From: Setaria digitata
Taxonomy: Eukaryota > Nematoda > Chromadorea > Rhabditida > Setariidae
Direction: 5' to 3'
Assembly (NCBI GenBank): GCA_003640385.1
Contig: RCAB01000260.1
Location: 1-64,000, forward strand
DNA length: 64,000 bases
Each line of letters begins with the position of its first letter. The stretch's first letter is position 1. The translations under genes were made by a program, and so were the position numbers. The notes under the pieces were generated by a model, which was not told where the DNA came from, did no database searches, and saw nothing but the letters and a program-made list of their open reading frames with translations. Positions 22,333 through 36,070 of this stretch are shown piece by piece.

Positions 22333-25300
22333 TACTTTTATGTAATGCCTCACCCATGATCTCTATTGTCTTCAAATTTACTTTCCATACTTTTAGTTGA
22401 ATATGTCGGAAATAATCAGTACAGTTCGTTTCAAGTCTTGTAGTGAATCTGATGCTAAATTTGGTGTAAAACTAATCCCTCTAATGCTAGCCATCAATTG
22501 GCTTTTTATGATTACAAATCAGTAGATTATCAAAAAAAAAAAACTGATTATAATATGGCTCAAATGTAGATCGTAGTATCTTACCATTTGCCACTTTTTT
22601 TTATTGACTTTCTTAATTGTGCCGTGCACAAGAAAACAATATCCCTGATTTGGCATCGAGAATATTTAAAATGATCTTTTTTCTAGATTGTACTTTTGTT
22701 TACTTGCAATTTTCACTGATTCTCTTTTGATGGATAGTCAGATGAAGTGAATGCATGGAAGCAAATCCGGCAAAAATTTCCTGAAGAAAAGGTAGTGTAA
22801 ATTGTGGGGACATTTTGAGTTTAGATAAAGCTTACTACAATACTACTTAAGTGTGTGAATGTTCAAAAATGTTACAACAAAATAATAAATATAAACCAAA
22901 TTGATTGGATATGGAGTCTCGTAAGTTTTGGTCTCGAAATCACATTGTTTTTCTCTAATTTAGTTGGTTAATTTTCGACATAAGAACCGGGTATTTGTGG
23001 AAATTGCTTTTACCTGAGGTTACTTTTCACTACTTCTACATACATTTCAAAATAATTTTTGTCGGAATAGTTTTAAAATAATACCAGTTGGATAAATATC
23101 ACAGCTATTTCAGAGTAGCGTAAATTCACGATTTTCATGTGTGAAATTTGCTTTTAAACTTCTATCTCTATAAATGAAATGTCGGTTGCTGTGAATCATA
23201 TATAAAACTTCTCGGGAGGTGCTTGTGAAAGGTTCACAATTAAAAAATATTAAAAATATCGTGGACGAATTAAATTTTTCAAATTATTACAAATTTTCAC
23301 TTTGCAATTTTTCGGCCGACTATTTACAAAAATATTTCATTTTCCAAATAATACCAACCAAATGTTACCAGTGATGAACTGATAAGGAACATGAAACATT
23401 ATAATAGTGATAATAATCGAAATAGCAGACTTGTTTGGAATTTGCTTTCTTTTTTCAACATTCCTTACAATAGATACTTCCAGGCTTATGCATTATATGT
23501 GAAGTCGACCCCCGTCATTTACTCTTTCACAGCCACAAATTTTTTCTTTATGAATTTTGTTACTTTTAAATTTGAATAATTTCAAATATTTTTGAAGTTT
23601 CATCTATGAAGAAATGAAAGTTTCAAGATGATAAGTAGCAATAAAAAAATCGTAAATTTCTTTAAAGTCTAATCAAATAGCATTTACTTTAATTTCAATT
23701 TTTTGCAAAATGGAAATTGTGTGTGCGATCATTTTCTCATCTTTTTCTATGAGACAATAACCCAGTTCTGGAAGAGTTCTTCGAACAATTGAATCTATTA
23801 TAATAGTCGCAGATAGACTGCAAATATATGCAAAAAAAAAGAAAGCCTAGATCTATTCAAGGCAGTTTCTTTTGCTTATTATGCCATGAAAAAAATAAAA
23901 ATTACTTTTAATTTAATTAATACTGCCTATATGTGATCTGATGGCAGCAGTTTTGTTACGCAAAACAAATTTTACGACAAACTAAACAAGGTTTACCTCG
24001 TAAAATTATTTCAAGCCAAAAACAACACGCAGCATGCTGTGAAGTGATTACTTATTGTAGCTAAATTATAAAAATTGCAAATAAAGGAAATGTACAGTAA
24101 TTAATTTCTCCAAAAGTTATTAAATGCAAGTGACTCGCACAAATGCTGGAAGAGTGACATGGTCGTTGCAGAAATAGCGGCTAGGATTTTCCAAAGCTTA
24201 CAAATAAGCCTGAATTTAGAGCCGTTGGAAATAATGAAGCAATAATTTTCTATGATATGAAAGAAGTTCTCGGTTCTTACTGCGAATCAAATGACAATTA
24301 AAGTGCCACATCCTGAGGCTGGTTGCTTTACTGGATTCAGTAACATTCAACTGTTGAAGCAGTTTTGGAAATCAGTTCCTCAATTATTCAAACACCTTTA
24401 TATGACCTCATCAATTCCACTTCATAAATTTTACATACCTTCAGATGAAAAGAAAACTAAGTAATACTTTCGATGGTAGATGAAAGTTGTTGAGAAATTT
24501 TTTAAACCCCAGGTAGTAAGTTTGCGGGAGTTTGTGTTTTTAAAAAATAATACTACTGAGTTAAAAAAAATTCGTTAGTTATTATTAGCTATGATATAGA
24601 GTATACTTTATTTTTTATTCTTCCTTCCTCTCTCTCTTTCTCTTCTTTTCTTGCCAGCTTATGAATTTTTTTTTCCTTTCTTAACAGAACAGAAGTGTTA
24701 ATTTTCATTCCTAGAGATGTTCATTTATATGAAAAGTAACTTCATTGAAATGGATTATGATTTCCTTTTCCTACTAGTAGTGCACTATTATCAAGAGAAT
24801 TGAAACCTTTTTAAGATTATGGCTTCATACATTAATGATATAATACTCTGAAAAGAATATGAAATCACAATCCTTTGCGTATCCTATCCGTACCAAATTA
24901 AGATTTAAAATGCAAAATTTCCTTCAAGCATTGAAAAAGAAATTCTTAATTAACATCTAGAAAATTTTTCAGTTAGAATAACTTTTTTTTTTAGGATTTT
25001 ACAATGTAATGTCGTAATTCTGAAATTTCTTGAACAGCGAAACTTATAAAATGGAGTTAGATACAGGTAGAAGGAATCATTTACATTCCATTTGGCAGTT
25101 TTATACACACATAAGTGAGTAGTTTATGTACGTTCAGTAATCATTTATTTGACTTGACAAGTATCTTTTTTTTTTGAATTCATAGTTGACGTAATAGTGT
25201 AAAGTTGGCTGGATGGCTTGATAAATCAAAATTAATACTTCTTTTTATAACTATTTCTAGTAAAGTTGATCGATTCACCGTCAGAAATAAAAAAAAGTCG

Positions 25301-28300
25301 AAGGAGAAGTGGCGATCAGGAGACCTAGCATGCACAAGGTATTCGGCGGCGGTAAGCTATATTAATAATGGAAGCTTCGATAATTTGTGATTTGTTGTTT
25401 TAATGAGCAGTAATTAAAAACAGAATAGTATTGGAATAAGCAGAGATAAAAAGTCCTGTTCAAAATGTCACTGGAAAAAAAGTGAACGAAGATCATAGCT
25501 ACTTTCTACATCAAATGAGTTCAGAGCAGAATCAAGAAAAGAATTCAATTGTAAGTTGTTATTTAGCCAGGAAATTAGTTAAGTAGGCATAATGTGAAAA
25601 CAACGATACTCACGTGAATGAAATAATGATTTTTCGAGATGTAGGACTATTCTTCTTCATTGATACTGGTGATACAAAAGTATAACGACTGGATTTATTA
25701 TTATTTCTTTATTTATTTGAAGTTGTATTTTCAAAGGTAAAATTTTGAAAGAAGAACAACGAAACAAATTATTATAATTTTGTCATCAAAAGTTTGAATG
25801 ATACGGTAGTTTATTAATCAAAGGTTTGGCTAGAAATTTTATTTTATAGAATTCAATGGAGGAGGAGATGAGATTTTGTGGACAACTATTTAGCAAAACT
25901 GATACGAAGAACAAAAAGTGTTTACTGAGATTGTGCTGTTTTTCACAGAAGAACTGCGGATATTGAACCAGAAGAGAAGGGTGTGAAGTTGGATCGGTTG
26001 ACAATCGAAGAATGATAATGTATGAAAGAAGGAAGTTCTATGACTAGTTTCGGATGGAATGAATGGATTATGTGACGTGTGTACAGGTGTGATTGAAATG
26101 ACCTATTAGTATGTTCTGATCTGGAAAGGACACTGATCGCTTCGAAGGCAATTGCTTTCCATTAATGCATAGCTTTGTTTATATCTTTGAATCAGTTATT
26201 CATCGAAAGAATGCTGCAAATGTTCAGTTCATTCTTTCTGAAGGAGTTAGGAAACTCGTTCTATTTAATGGTTTCAGCATCCTACTGTAGCTATATCTTA
26301 CTGAAACCAGTATAAAGATGTAGCTGAACTGCATGCAGAAGGCCAATAAAAGCTTTTTACATTCCATCTTTTTTAAATGTTTCCTTTGCAAAACGTTCAT
26401 GACTGCTCGGCTTGGCTGTTAGATATGAGTGAAAGACAATGTATTACTTTTTACCATAAACAAGCAGAAATCCTGGAATTCGGAGGATTAGATATTCTTC
26501 TGGAAGAGAACATCTGGCAAACTAAATGGAGCGAAATTTCTCACAGGAGAACGGTTTTCAACGCAGCTGTCATAAGATCATTCGGAATCGATCGGTAAGC
26601 GAAAAATTGCGCGCAATCATTTGTGAACGCCATTGTTATTTCTCATGGAAGTAACAATTCGACTTAGGGATTCTATTTGCTCATGACAGGTGAGGATTCT
26701 AGAACAGTAGCTGAGCGTGAAATTCATCGTGCGTCTGCCGGAAGACATAACATTTGGATGATGCAGAGATGGCATTCTGCCGCATCACAAACAACATGAG
26801 TAAAGAGAAGCGGTCATTAGGATTAAAAAAAAAAAAGGAAGAACTTTGGTCCTTGAATTGAAACAGCGTAATTTAATAAGATGAAGATGAGTTAAACAGC
26901 ATAGATGAACACGGAGACAAGGAGAAGTCTAAATTGACATGAATATCAGAGAACAAAGACGTAATTAATTAGAATGCAATCATACAAATATGGTTACTGG
27001 CCTTACAGAACATGAGAGTGAAATAATAATCATTTCATTACTTTAAAAGTGATTTAACTTCATAGACAGAAGCAATAATTATACCAGAAGGTTTGATATA
27101 AAAAGATTTGTTATATTTCTACTTGTTGCGTTATTTGTAAGTTGATTTGTTATCTTCAAGTTCCTAGAACATGGTTTTGAACTTTCCTTGAAAGAAACCT
27201 TCCTCTTTTAAACTTGTTTTTCTCTTCACTGTTTCAAAATTAATCTTATCAAATTTAGTATTGTCTATCGTTATTTGGGTAGAGTTACCGCAATTCCATT
27301 CATTAAATAAAAACTTCATTTCACGATATCCACATTTATAAATTATCACTGTTGTCAGTTAAAGGATTCAACCCTACCAGTTTAATTAGTGCTAACTCAT
27401 GACATTTTGAAGCGAATGAATACATTAAAATAATGAAATATTAGACTTTTCACCTGATGGACTACATGTCGTTGAAAAATCAGGATAATCTGTCGAATAG
27501 AAGTACATATCTTGTGAATTATTTTTATTATTCAAACTTTCCATACTTTCCAGTTAATCTAGAGAGGCTGTGAACATTATCAGCTCCAGGAAAATTTTAG
27601 ACGAGAAACAATTTTCTGTCGCAATTTTTTCACTTTCTTTGGTATTTGCTGAAATGAGTTCCCTTCTCTTTTGCTGTTGCACTCTGTCTGCTAATCACTC
27701 AGGTGACGGTGCTACCTGGTTCAATCTGACTTTTACTGAAGTATTTTCATCAGGCTTATTTTGATCATTATCTTGAAATGTCAGGCAAATGCTATGGGAG
27801 CTTCTTTCCGATATCCTTTTCACTTCCAAGCATTTTAGTGACCTAATTGCACTTCACTGCCACCAGCACAACGACATCACTACAAAAACTTTTAACGAAT
27901 TCTCTTGCTCCATTCCGCTAATACCTGGTGCTGTTGCTCTGTTGCTGGTTATGGTTGGTGTTTTCATTGATTGATCGATTGTTATTTATTTATTAATCAC
28001 TGGGCCAGTTAATAGTTTGCATTTTATTTATTTTTATTATTTCTACTAAAATGTTCTCTCGTTTGTCCCCAGAAGTCATCATGTCGAGAATGATGATGCT
28101 TTCAGTTCTGCCGGTTTGCTCAGTTTACAAGTTGATTCATCGTCATTCATCCTTTACACCAAGTGTTTACATTGTTAATCGTACGTCGATCCTTCTGTGA
28201 TTTTCAGTCGTTAATGGGCTTCCGGTTTCAGAATAGCAATATAGTCGAAACATTGTTATCACATTCTTTAGGTGACATGAAAGGTTAAGTCAGTTTATCA

Positions 28301-31300
28301 TCTGTTGGTAAGTAAATAGTGATTGAAAAGTGTAGTTTAGGTCGGTTGATGAAGTGCAATTTATTCACATTTTCATTATGAACCACACCTTCTCCTTACC
28401 AAAATTACTTAGAATACTTAAGGGATTGTAACTGTCTAATTACAATGTAACATTTTTCCGGTATGATCTATGACTGCCGAGTACAGGACTGGTTAATCTT
28501 CATTATTACAGTATATCGAAGATAGAAATGAACCATTAAGAGAGTGGATTAAGCTTTTTAGGTTAATCATCGTCTTTGGTCGATTACGGCGACAGCACTT
28601 CCATCCGATGGCTTCAACTAAAACTTGGCTAACTATAGTCTGCAGTACACTGAATAACAGCTAGCGATAACATGGACGAACAGGTAGAGTGATACCTCTG
28701 CGACGTAAAATATGCGTGTTTTGTTTTGTCGCTGTTGCTGTGGTAGGATACTACGTTCACACTATGTTCGCATGACGGAACTGACAACAATGAATGCCAA
28801 ACGGGAAGAACTCAATAAATATTACACGTACACTCCCTTCTCCTCTCCTGTAGTTTCCTAGCATGTCTCTCGGTAAGTTCACGTGGCTTCAGTAACTATC
28901 TATCTTAGAAAAATGTTTAAGAAAATTTTTGAAAGAGCAAAAATTGATGTCAAATGGAGGTGCTATACGAGAAATAATAAGTTGATGACGAATTCGGTTT
29001 CTGATCACTTTCAGCTTCACTTAGTTGACTCACGTGAGCCGCATCGTGCTAATGAAACGAAGTTGACCTTTTTCTCTCTTTTGTTTCTTATAGTTCTCGT
29101 CTTCAAACATTCAACTGAGGTTTTGTATCACGACTCAACTGCTCCATTTCCAGAATGAACTACAAATCATGACTGGCTAGACCTGTTTCTTTTTGATATT
29201 GTGCTACCGTTTTATTCTTAATTATGGTCTCCCCGTAATTATTTTACAGAATTAATATGTCCTGAAAATGAATGAGAAATAAAGGCTATCCGTATACAAC
29301 TTGAACTTAAGAAATTTTTGATAATTTGTTGATAAAAAAACGTTAAACCTAACAACCCATTTCAAGCATTACGAAGTGGAAAATAGTTCTAATTGTTTTT
29401 CTGGACCAAAGTGCTGATTTCATTAAAAAAAAAAAAAAAATCATTGAGCTGGTTTGGAGGCAAAGTTCCATATTCCCTGTAAATCCAGTGCCGAACCATG
29501 TTTTCCATGGCGTTCTGTTATTTATCATTTTCAGATATCCTTCTCTCTTCTTGCTTTGGCTGCTATTTTTGAGTTTAAAGATCATGAGATTTAAAGATTC
29601 AGAAAATTTGACTGAAATATCATGGAAGTTGGAAGTGAGTAACAATCTTTCTTATTTGGAGCTAAAAATTTGAACTTCAATCTTTTACAACAAGCTCCTC
29701 CAAGACACACAGACAAACAGTGAATGCATGGCCAAATAGTCGTCATCTTTGAAAAAGTTCACATTTTGCTGCCGTAAGTTTTTTGCGCGCATTACACACA
29801 TGCAGGCAATACAATCAAATCATACATCGCATCGTACTGCTCTGTGTGTACTGCACTTTATCACTGAACTGTACGATAATACGAATAATATGAAATATTT
29901 CTTATCATTGATTGATTATACGTAACTTGAGAAGAAATCGGCTTCTCTCGTTGCAGATGAAAACTCCTGCGTTTTATAATTCACATAATATTACTTCATC
30001 TCATATATATAATGTTCATCACTCTTAGAAAAATGCGAAACTTGCAGAGAAGGAATAAATTTCCGCTTAAAATCTGGCTGCGTACGGCCAGGAGCAAACA
30101 GTTGGCAAGAAGGAATCAGAAGTACCGAGTCACCATACAATTTGTTAATTTGAAATTGCTACCGAACATGCTACTGCACAGTCTACTGGCTAACATCAAG
30201 TGAAGAGATAGAAAGAAGCCGTAAGTAATCAGTGCCGGATGATGTCATTTCAATCAACTGAACATCTCCTGCGCTCACCGCGGAAGGCAGACGGAAGGCA
30301 ATCAGGTGTCGTTGGGCCATTTATGTTCACCACCTCTCATCAACTCGTTTTGCAACTTGGAACCGCACACCTGCTTCATTATTACCTGCACCTCATGCCC
30401 TTTCACTCCGCATCTCTCCATTTCTCGATTCGACTCTCCAGCTGTTCAGGCTCCTTTTCTTTGCATAAACATGCGTGACAATCCGGAAGAAGGTGCAATG
30501 TAATTAAAGTTTTGTAGGAGTTCTTGCAAAGGAAATGGTCAACATGGTTAAGAGAAGTTTTGCTTAGAAAAGTAATGATCGATAGGGTCAGTGGTTCAGT
30601 GGCCAATCAATCAATGAGCCACCAGCAAGTGGTCGATCAGTGAGCCATTGATCGATGAGCGCAGTGAATCATTAGCTGATCGGCCACCGCGACAGCCAGT
30701 GAGAGAAGGAAGTGGAAGCAAGCTGACATGCATTTCACGTGCATCGGAACTTGTTTCACTGCAGCTCTGCAACACGCCTCCAGAGCGACGTGCACTCGAG
30801 CAGTACCACGCGGACAGCAGTGGCGGGCAGCAATTAGCCAGCTGCCGGAACAGGAGAGCCTAGCTGCTGGGGAGCTTCCTCTTCTCACTGGGCCTTCTGA
30901 CTCTGCAGGACAACGCCTCTTGGCTAGCATTCTCAGCTGCTGCACGTCAAGACCGACCGACCGACGCTTCCCATTCACATGTCATCCATCCATTTCAAAC
31001 TGTGGAGGTTGTTTTGTTTGTAATCGACAAAAAGCAAAACTCCGCTAGTTGTTTTCCGGAATTGTGAAAAGTATCGTCCACTCTGTTCATACTGGTTTTC
31101 GTGTTTTCTTTTGTTTTGGTTTCGTGTTCCACTGCAGTCACATGTGATAAGTCAATGTGATAAGCCGGAAATTGGGAATAGTGGAGTGGCAAGTCATCCA
31201 GTGAGGTATCACTCCACCCAATTCCTCGTTATGCCGGTGAGCATTGGTATAGGAAGAGGAAAAGGACACTGGAATAGACTTTCTCTACCAGTGACATAAT

Positions 31301-31972
31301 ATGACTGAGGCAGCTTGCGCTTTTCTGACTAAAAAACAGCTTAATCGGTAAGTGGTAGCAGTGCGAGTCAAGCTAGGAAGGAGTCCGAGAGGTAGCATAG
31401 TCTTGGCTCCATGTGAAGATACTGGGAAATTTTGCATCGTGAAGTGGTTATTATCAAGTAACTACTTCTACTGAGCCAAGCTCTTGCTAAGTCTCATCAT
31501 CCAAAGGCAGGAAGCATCGATGTGAGTGCCACTTTTTAGGCACAGCATTTCGAGTGGTTGCACTAGGTAGAGCCAGACTTCAATCGACCCACATTCTCAT
31601 TATCCAAAATCATCGCTCATCTTGTCTGTCTTGCCAATGATGGTGAGTAATCTTTGATGCCTCATTTCAGAACCACCACCGTTCTGCTCTTATTCTTGCA
31701 GTGTTCACTACTCTCACCCACCGTAGAAGGAGAATGCTGACGTTAAGGGAGGATCCCGTAGTATAACTCAAGACGTTACACTGAGTTGAACCTTCTCTTC
31801 CGAGGACACTGCTTTGACAAGTGTTAGAGTGTTACGTCACCAAGTGACGGTGACAGCTCTCATGCAACAAGCATTAGTAAGCACAACGGTGACATAATAT
31901 GAATGAAACGAGCGCCAGTTCACTCTTATCTCTTTCATTTTCTTGACAACCGTTGGAAACTTCTGTGTGTAT

Positions 31973-32025
31973 ACGTATACGTGTGTACGTATGTGTATGT
32001 GTGCATGTGCGTGTGTGTGGGTGTG
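31973..32025. repeat. GT-rich imperfect microsatellite
   Basis: TGTGTGTATACGTATACGTG-type units run into GTGTGTGTGGGTGTGTGG. Confidence 0.75.
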
Positions 32026-33814
32026 TGGATTCCTTTCAAAACAAAGGAAAAGTAGCAACATCAGAGAGAAATGGAACACGTGAGTCACTCAAATGCTCTA
32101 AGTGTAAAGTGTGAGGTAGATATAATAAAGGAAAGCAGCTAAGGTATATTCTCAGATAAGTGGCGGATAGTCAGAGGAGAATCACTCACTGTACATCCAC
32201 GCAGGGACAACGAACTAAGAAATTCGACAAATGAAGCATAATCCTTCCAGAGTTGGACCTCCCTGAAGACGTCTAGGCAAAGGCTATCTAGTAAAGTTTA
32301 AAGTGCAAGCTTTCCTGAATTCCAGTGCCCCCGATGATGACGATAACTGCACATTCACTGCAAGTAACAGCTGCAGTTCACTTGAGAAAGCGACGTAAAT
32401 CCTTCAGATAGTACTCGAAAACGTCATGATTGCCCTGTGAAGTTTCTAGACGAATATTGTGCCAATCATCTCACACCCCTGCGCTAGTTGTGGTTGTATG
32501 CGAAGGCGACGATTGCAGACACGCGAGTTCTACTTCATTGTCCCCACTTTACAAGTTATTATTTTTATTTCATCGACAGTCCCGTTTCGTCAAGGTGTAA
32601 TAACACCTGTCAGATCAACGTTACAAGTGGAGGCAATGTGAATGAAGGAAGCAAAGTTTTCGTTGTAATTGTTGTTATCGTTGGAAATAGTGAGTTTTAA
32701 GCCCACATTGCGCTTCAGAACCCTCCAATCTACCAATACTTTTCATCCTTTAAACTTCGAAACTTCTCTTGCTCACTCTTCAAGTTTCTTTCGAAAAATG
32801 CGAATTGGTTAAGCTGTTCTTGCACTCAACATTAATGCGCACGTTTTGCAGTGCTCCTTGCAATATCATTAACCTTACCAACTTGGTTTACTGAAGTGTA
32901 GGCGACAAATCGTATTAATTGAAAATTTCTTAACGTAGAGTAAAACCATCGAAACCTGAATAATCCAGCCTTATTTATCCGAATAATTGGTACTTTTAAT
33001 ATTTCACTGAACAGCCATAATGAAGACACCTCCAGTTAAGTGATAAAACTGTTAATTCTTCGGGTAACTAAGGATAAATTTTCCAGGTTTTAAGACGACA
33101 GAAATCATTTAATGAGACCAGGCTTAGAAATACGTTGCAATTCCAACTGCTACAACTATTCCATTTGGCTTCCAATAAAGGATCAGCAGTGTTAATAACA
33201 AAATGATAGATCAATTTAAACATTCCAACTGACGCCTCTGAACGTTTTCCCATTCATAACCGATCCTTTTGATACCTCGATTTTCTCTGAATGAGTCAAC
33301 TTTTCCCCTTCGATACTCATCGGGTGCTCTCTAGGTCTTTCTCAAACTTAAATGAGCAAATTACAGCTACCGAAGAAATGATGGAAAGATTTTCACATTA
33401 ACAACAAATCCAGCCGTCTTGCACAGACAGAAAGTTTGAAAAAGGAAGAGATATATCCTGCGTGATCGTCCTGTAATCACAAAGAGGGATTTAGTCCAAT
33501 CTTAGCAATCTACGAAAAGCTTTTCATAATTTACTGCTCTGATCGAGTCATCCAAATAATCCTAACCTTACACCAAGACACAATGTATTTCATCCCATGG
33601 TCTTCTTCCTGAACAGGTCCCATAAATAAAACTGGCAAGATGAAGGTCTTACTCTCCTAGACCGATTACCAAACGGTACACATGTAATTTAAACGTATCA
33701 CTGTTTGCTATTCGCTTTTTCATCTACCCACCTGTCTACCTTGGTCTGCTGTTGACATCACGACGGGCTAACGGTTTGGACTACCTGCCTAGGTCGGTTT
33801 CAAACTCAACCACT

Positions 33815-33886
33815 CTCTTCCTTAATCCTTCCGTTCCTCCTTTGTCACAACTCTTCCTTCACCCTTCCGTTCCTCCTTTGTCACAA
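33815..33886. repeat. Two-copy 36-bp tandem repeat
   Basis: 33815-33850 and 33851-33886 are both CTCTTCCTT then three variable bases, then CCTTCCGTTCCTCCTTTGTC and ACAA. They differ at only a couple of positions. Confidence 0.85.
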
Positions 33887-34302
33887 TCATTTCATATAGT
33901 CATCACATTCCAACATTATCTTGCACTCTCGCAATCACTGTAGATGGGTTATTCGACTTACCCGGAACAGCAAACACATGCACCTGCAGATGGAGATGCG
34001 CATGCACATGCACACGCACACGCACAGTGTGGATAGGGTCATCGGCCCGGTCTACTAACGTCCAAACCTCAGCAACACAGTAGCGGTAGTGGGTATCTGC
34101 GGCAGTCGTATGTCCTCCTCGAACAATCAGTCTGGCAGCGTGTCTACCTAAATTCTGCTGCTCAGGTGTGCACGCACTGCCATACACACTTTTGTGGCAG
34201 CTGCAGCTGCAGTTGCAGTTGCAGTTGTAGTTGTGGTTGTGGTTGCTAGGAGGTACGAAGCACACTCACCATATCCCATCCCAACTCGCCTAACCCTATT
34301 GT

Positions 34303-34404
34303 GCGCGTCTGTGTATGTGTGTGTGTGGGTGTGTATGTATATGTGTGTGTATGTATGTGTGTGCATGTGTGTATGTGTGTGTATGTGTATGTGTATGTGT
34401 CACC
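34303..34404. repeat. (GT)n / (TATG)n microsatellite upstream of mdl-1
   Basis: About 100 bases of GTGTGTATGTGT-type sequence lie 300 bases before the mdl-1 start codon. They are preceded at 34195-34250 by a run of GCAGTTGCAGTT and GTTGTGGTTGTGGTT units. Open frames across this region are repeat-derived. Confidence 0.85.
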
Positions 34405-34707
34405 ATCACTTCGCCACCCTTAATTGGGCAGTCACCACGGCATTAAAACCCAGCTGACTGACTGCTTGTAAACACAGTGCCCTTTCCCGAGGCAGTTCGT
34501 TTGATTGTGTCAAGTGAGCTTGGTTCGTGAATGCAGCCATTCCCTGGACGACCGAGATATCTCGGACAGTAGCATTTCCCGGTCGTTCCTTGCTTACTCT
34601 GTGGTGTGATGTGTTGGCTGGATGTTGATATTGTGATTCATGGATGGATATCGATCATCGTCGTTGTTAATGGATGATACTCTGTTACAGTGCTGGTGAT
34701 TCGCTTC

Positions 34708-36038
34708 ATGGATCGAAGACATTCGCCTTTCTGTTTCTCTCAGCTTATATCCGCTGCTCAGTACATCGAAAAAGCACGAAGTGTTCCGGATACTTGTCTC
34801 AGTAGGTCTTGCTTCTTTCCATCATAATCTTCTAAAACATGCCAAAGTGAGACACATACCAGTAAACTGTTGAAGAACTCCAGCTCCCACTTATACGGCT
34901 GGACGAGCAATGAATTCGGAATATATTATTCCGTGTTGCAGGATGGTCTAGTGCTCTCCTCGAACAACGGGAAAAGGGGGGGGGGGGGGGGGAGGGAGGG
35001 AAAGGGAACTTTCTGAACGAACCACATCTTTAAATTCAAGTTTCTTTCAGTTAGCGATGAAAGCAGTGGCGATTCATTCGTGACCAAAGGAGTATTGGGA
35101 CAAAGTACGACGTGTTCCGTTGCATCCACGTCATCATTGGGTTGTTCATCGGACCGAAGCTCATCCATCCCATCACCACGACATTTTCCAACACCTCCAC
35201 CAGAATATAGCAGGAGACATCGACCATATCCTTCTGTAACCAGTGCACGTCATAGCAGGTTAACTTGATACTTTTTTCACCGAAAGTGCTGGAAGGCACA
35301 ACATGCATGTCTACAATACTATGACTGGTATTCTCGTTGTACTACTTTACACTCACTTCCTCTGTGCTTTCATTTCAGAATTTTGTACTTGTGAAAATGA
35401 TGTTAGGTCCGTTGAAAACATGCCGGATCCTTTCATTTCTATCCTCAGAAAATTTCCTGAGAAGCACTACCAAGCAAAAATGTGCAGTTCAGTAGCTGGC
35501 AGTAATTGTTCCCCACTCAACTTTGCTATTATTGGATGCAAGCTATGACATGAGGGCTTTCTTCGACATCCAACCCGAAAAATACCCCTTTTCATTGTTG
35601 TTTGAAATCTGCAAACAAAACAGTCATAACATATAGTCGTCGATGTACCCACTTCACAACTGTTTTTGGGTCTCTGCATCCTCGTCCTGTACATTCAGCT
35701 GCACTGCACGTGCCTTGCTGCACGCATATTGCTACTGATAGCACGTGTGCAAACTGGTCCTCCCCCATCTCCTGCAATACACTACAAATACATCACATGT
35801 ATAGACACATACATTTGTCGGGACACATAAGACGACTCAATGATTGTACCATTCGACTTACTCCTCACGTCGAAGATCCACTGGCGATAGATCGCAATCC
35901 TAAGTAGTTATTGTTCTATTCTTACTCCTTGGTAAAGGTTAAGAGTATTCCTCTGGATAAATAGAACAGTGTAATGTTGGTGGGTAAACTTGTTTCCCAG
36001 AAGTATTCCGATAGGTAATCTTCTCTTTTTTTGAACAG

Positions 36039-36070
<32 letters not shown>

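Larger units (their letters stand above)
22333..34707. other. 12-kb gene-poor interval upstream of mdl-1
   Basis: No recognisable protein family was found on either strand. Two isolated exon-like islands occur at 22738-22791 and 25261-25351. The region 30600-31000 is richer in GC with GATCGAT/CAGTGAGCC-like short repeats, and 31950-34410 carries several GT or CA simple repeats. It could hold regulatory sequence for mdl-1, non-coding RNA, or nothing functional; the sequence alone does not say. Confidence 0.5.

Noticed and set aside
30239..31048. Several overlapping 60-110-residue frames
   Set aside because: They are mutually overlapping on both strands in a locally GC-richer stretch. None resembles a known protein.
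33903..34457. Frames coding His/Thr, Ala/Val or Cys/Val runs
   Set aside because: They are translations of GT/CA and GCAGTT simple repeats.
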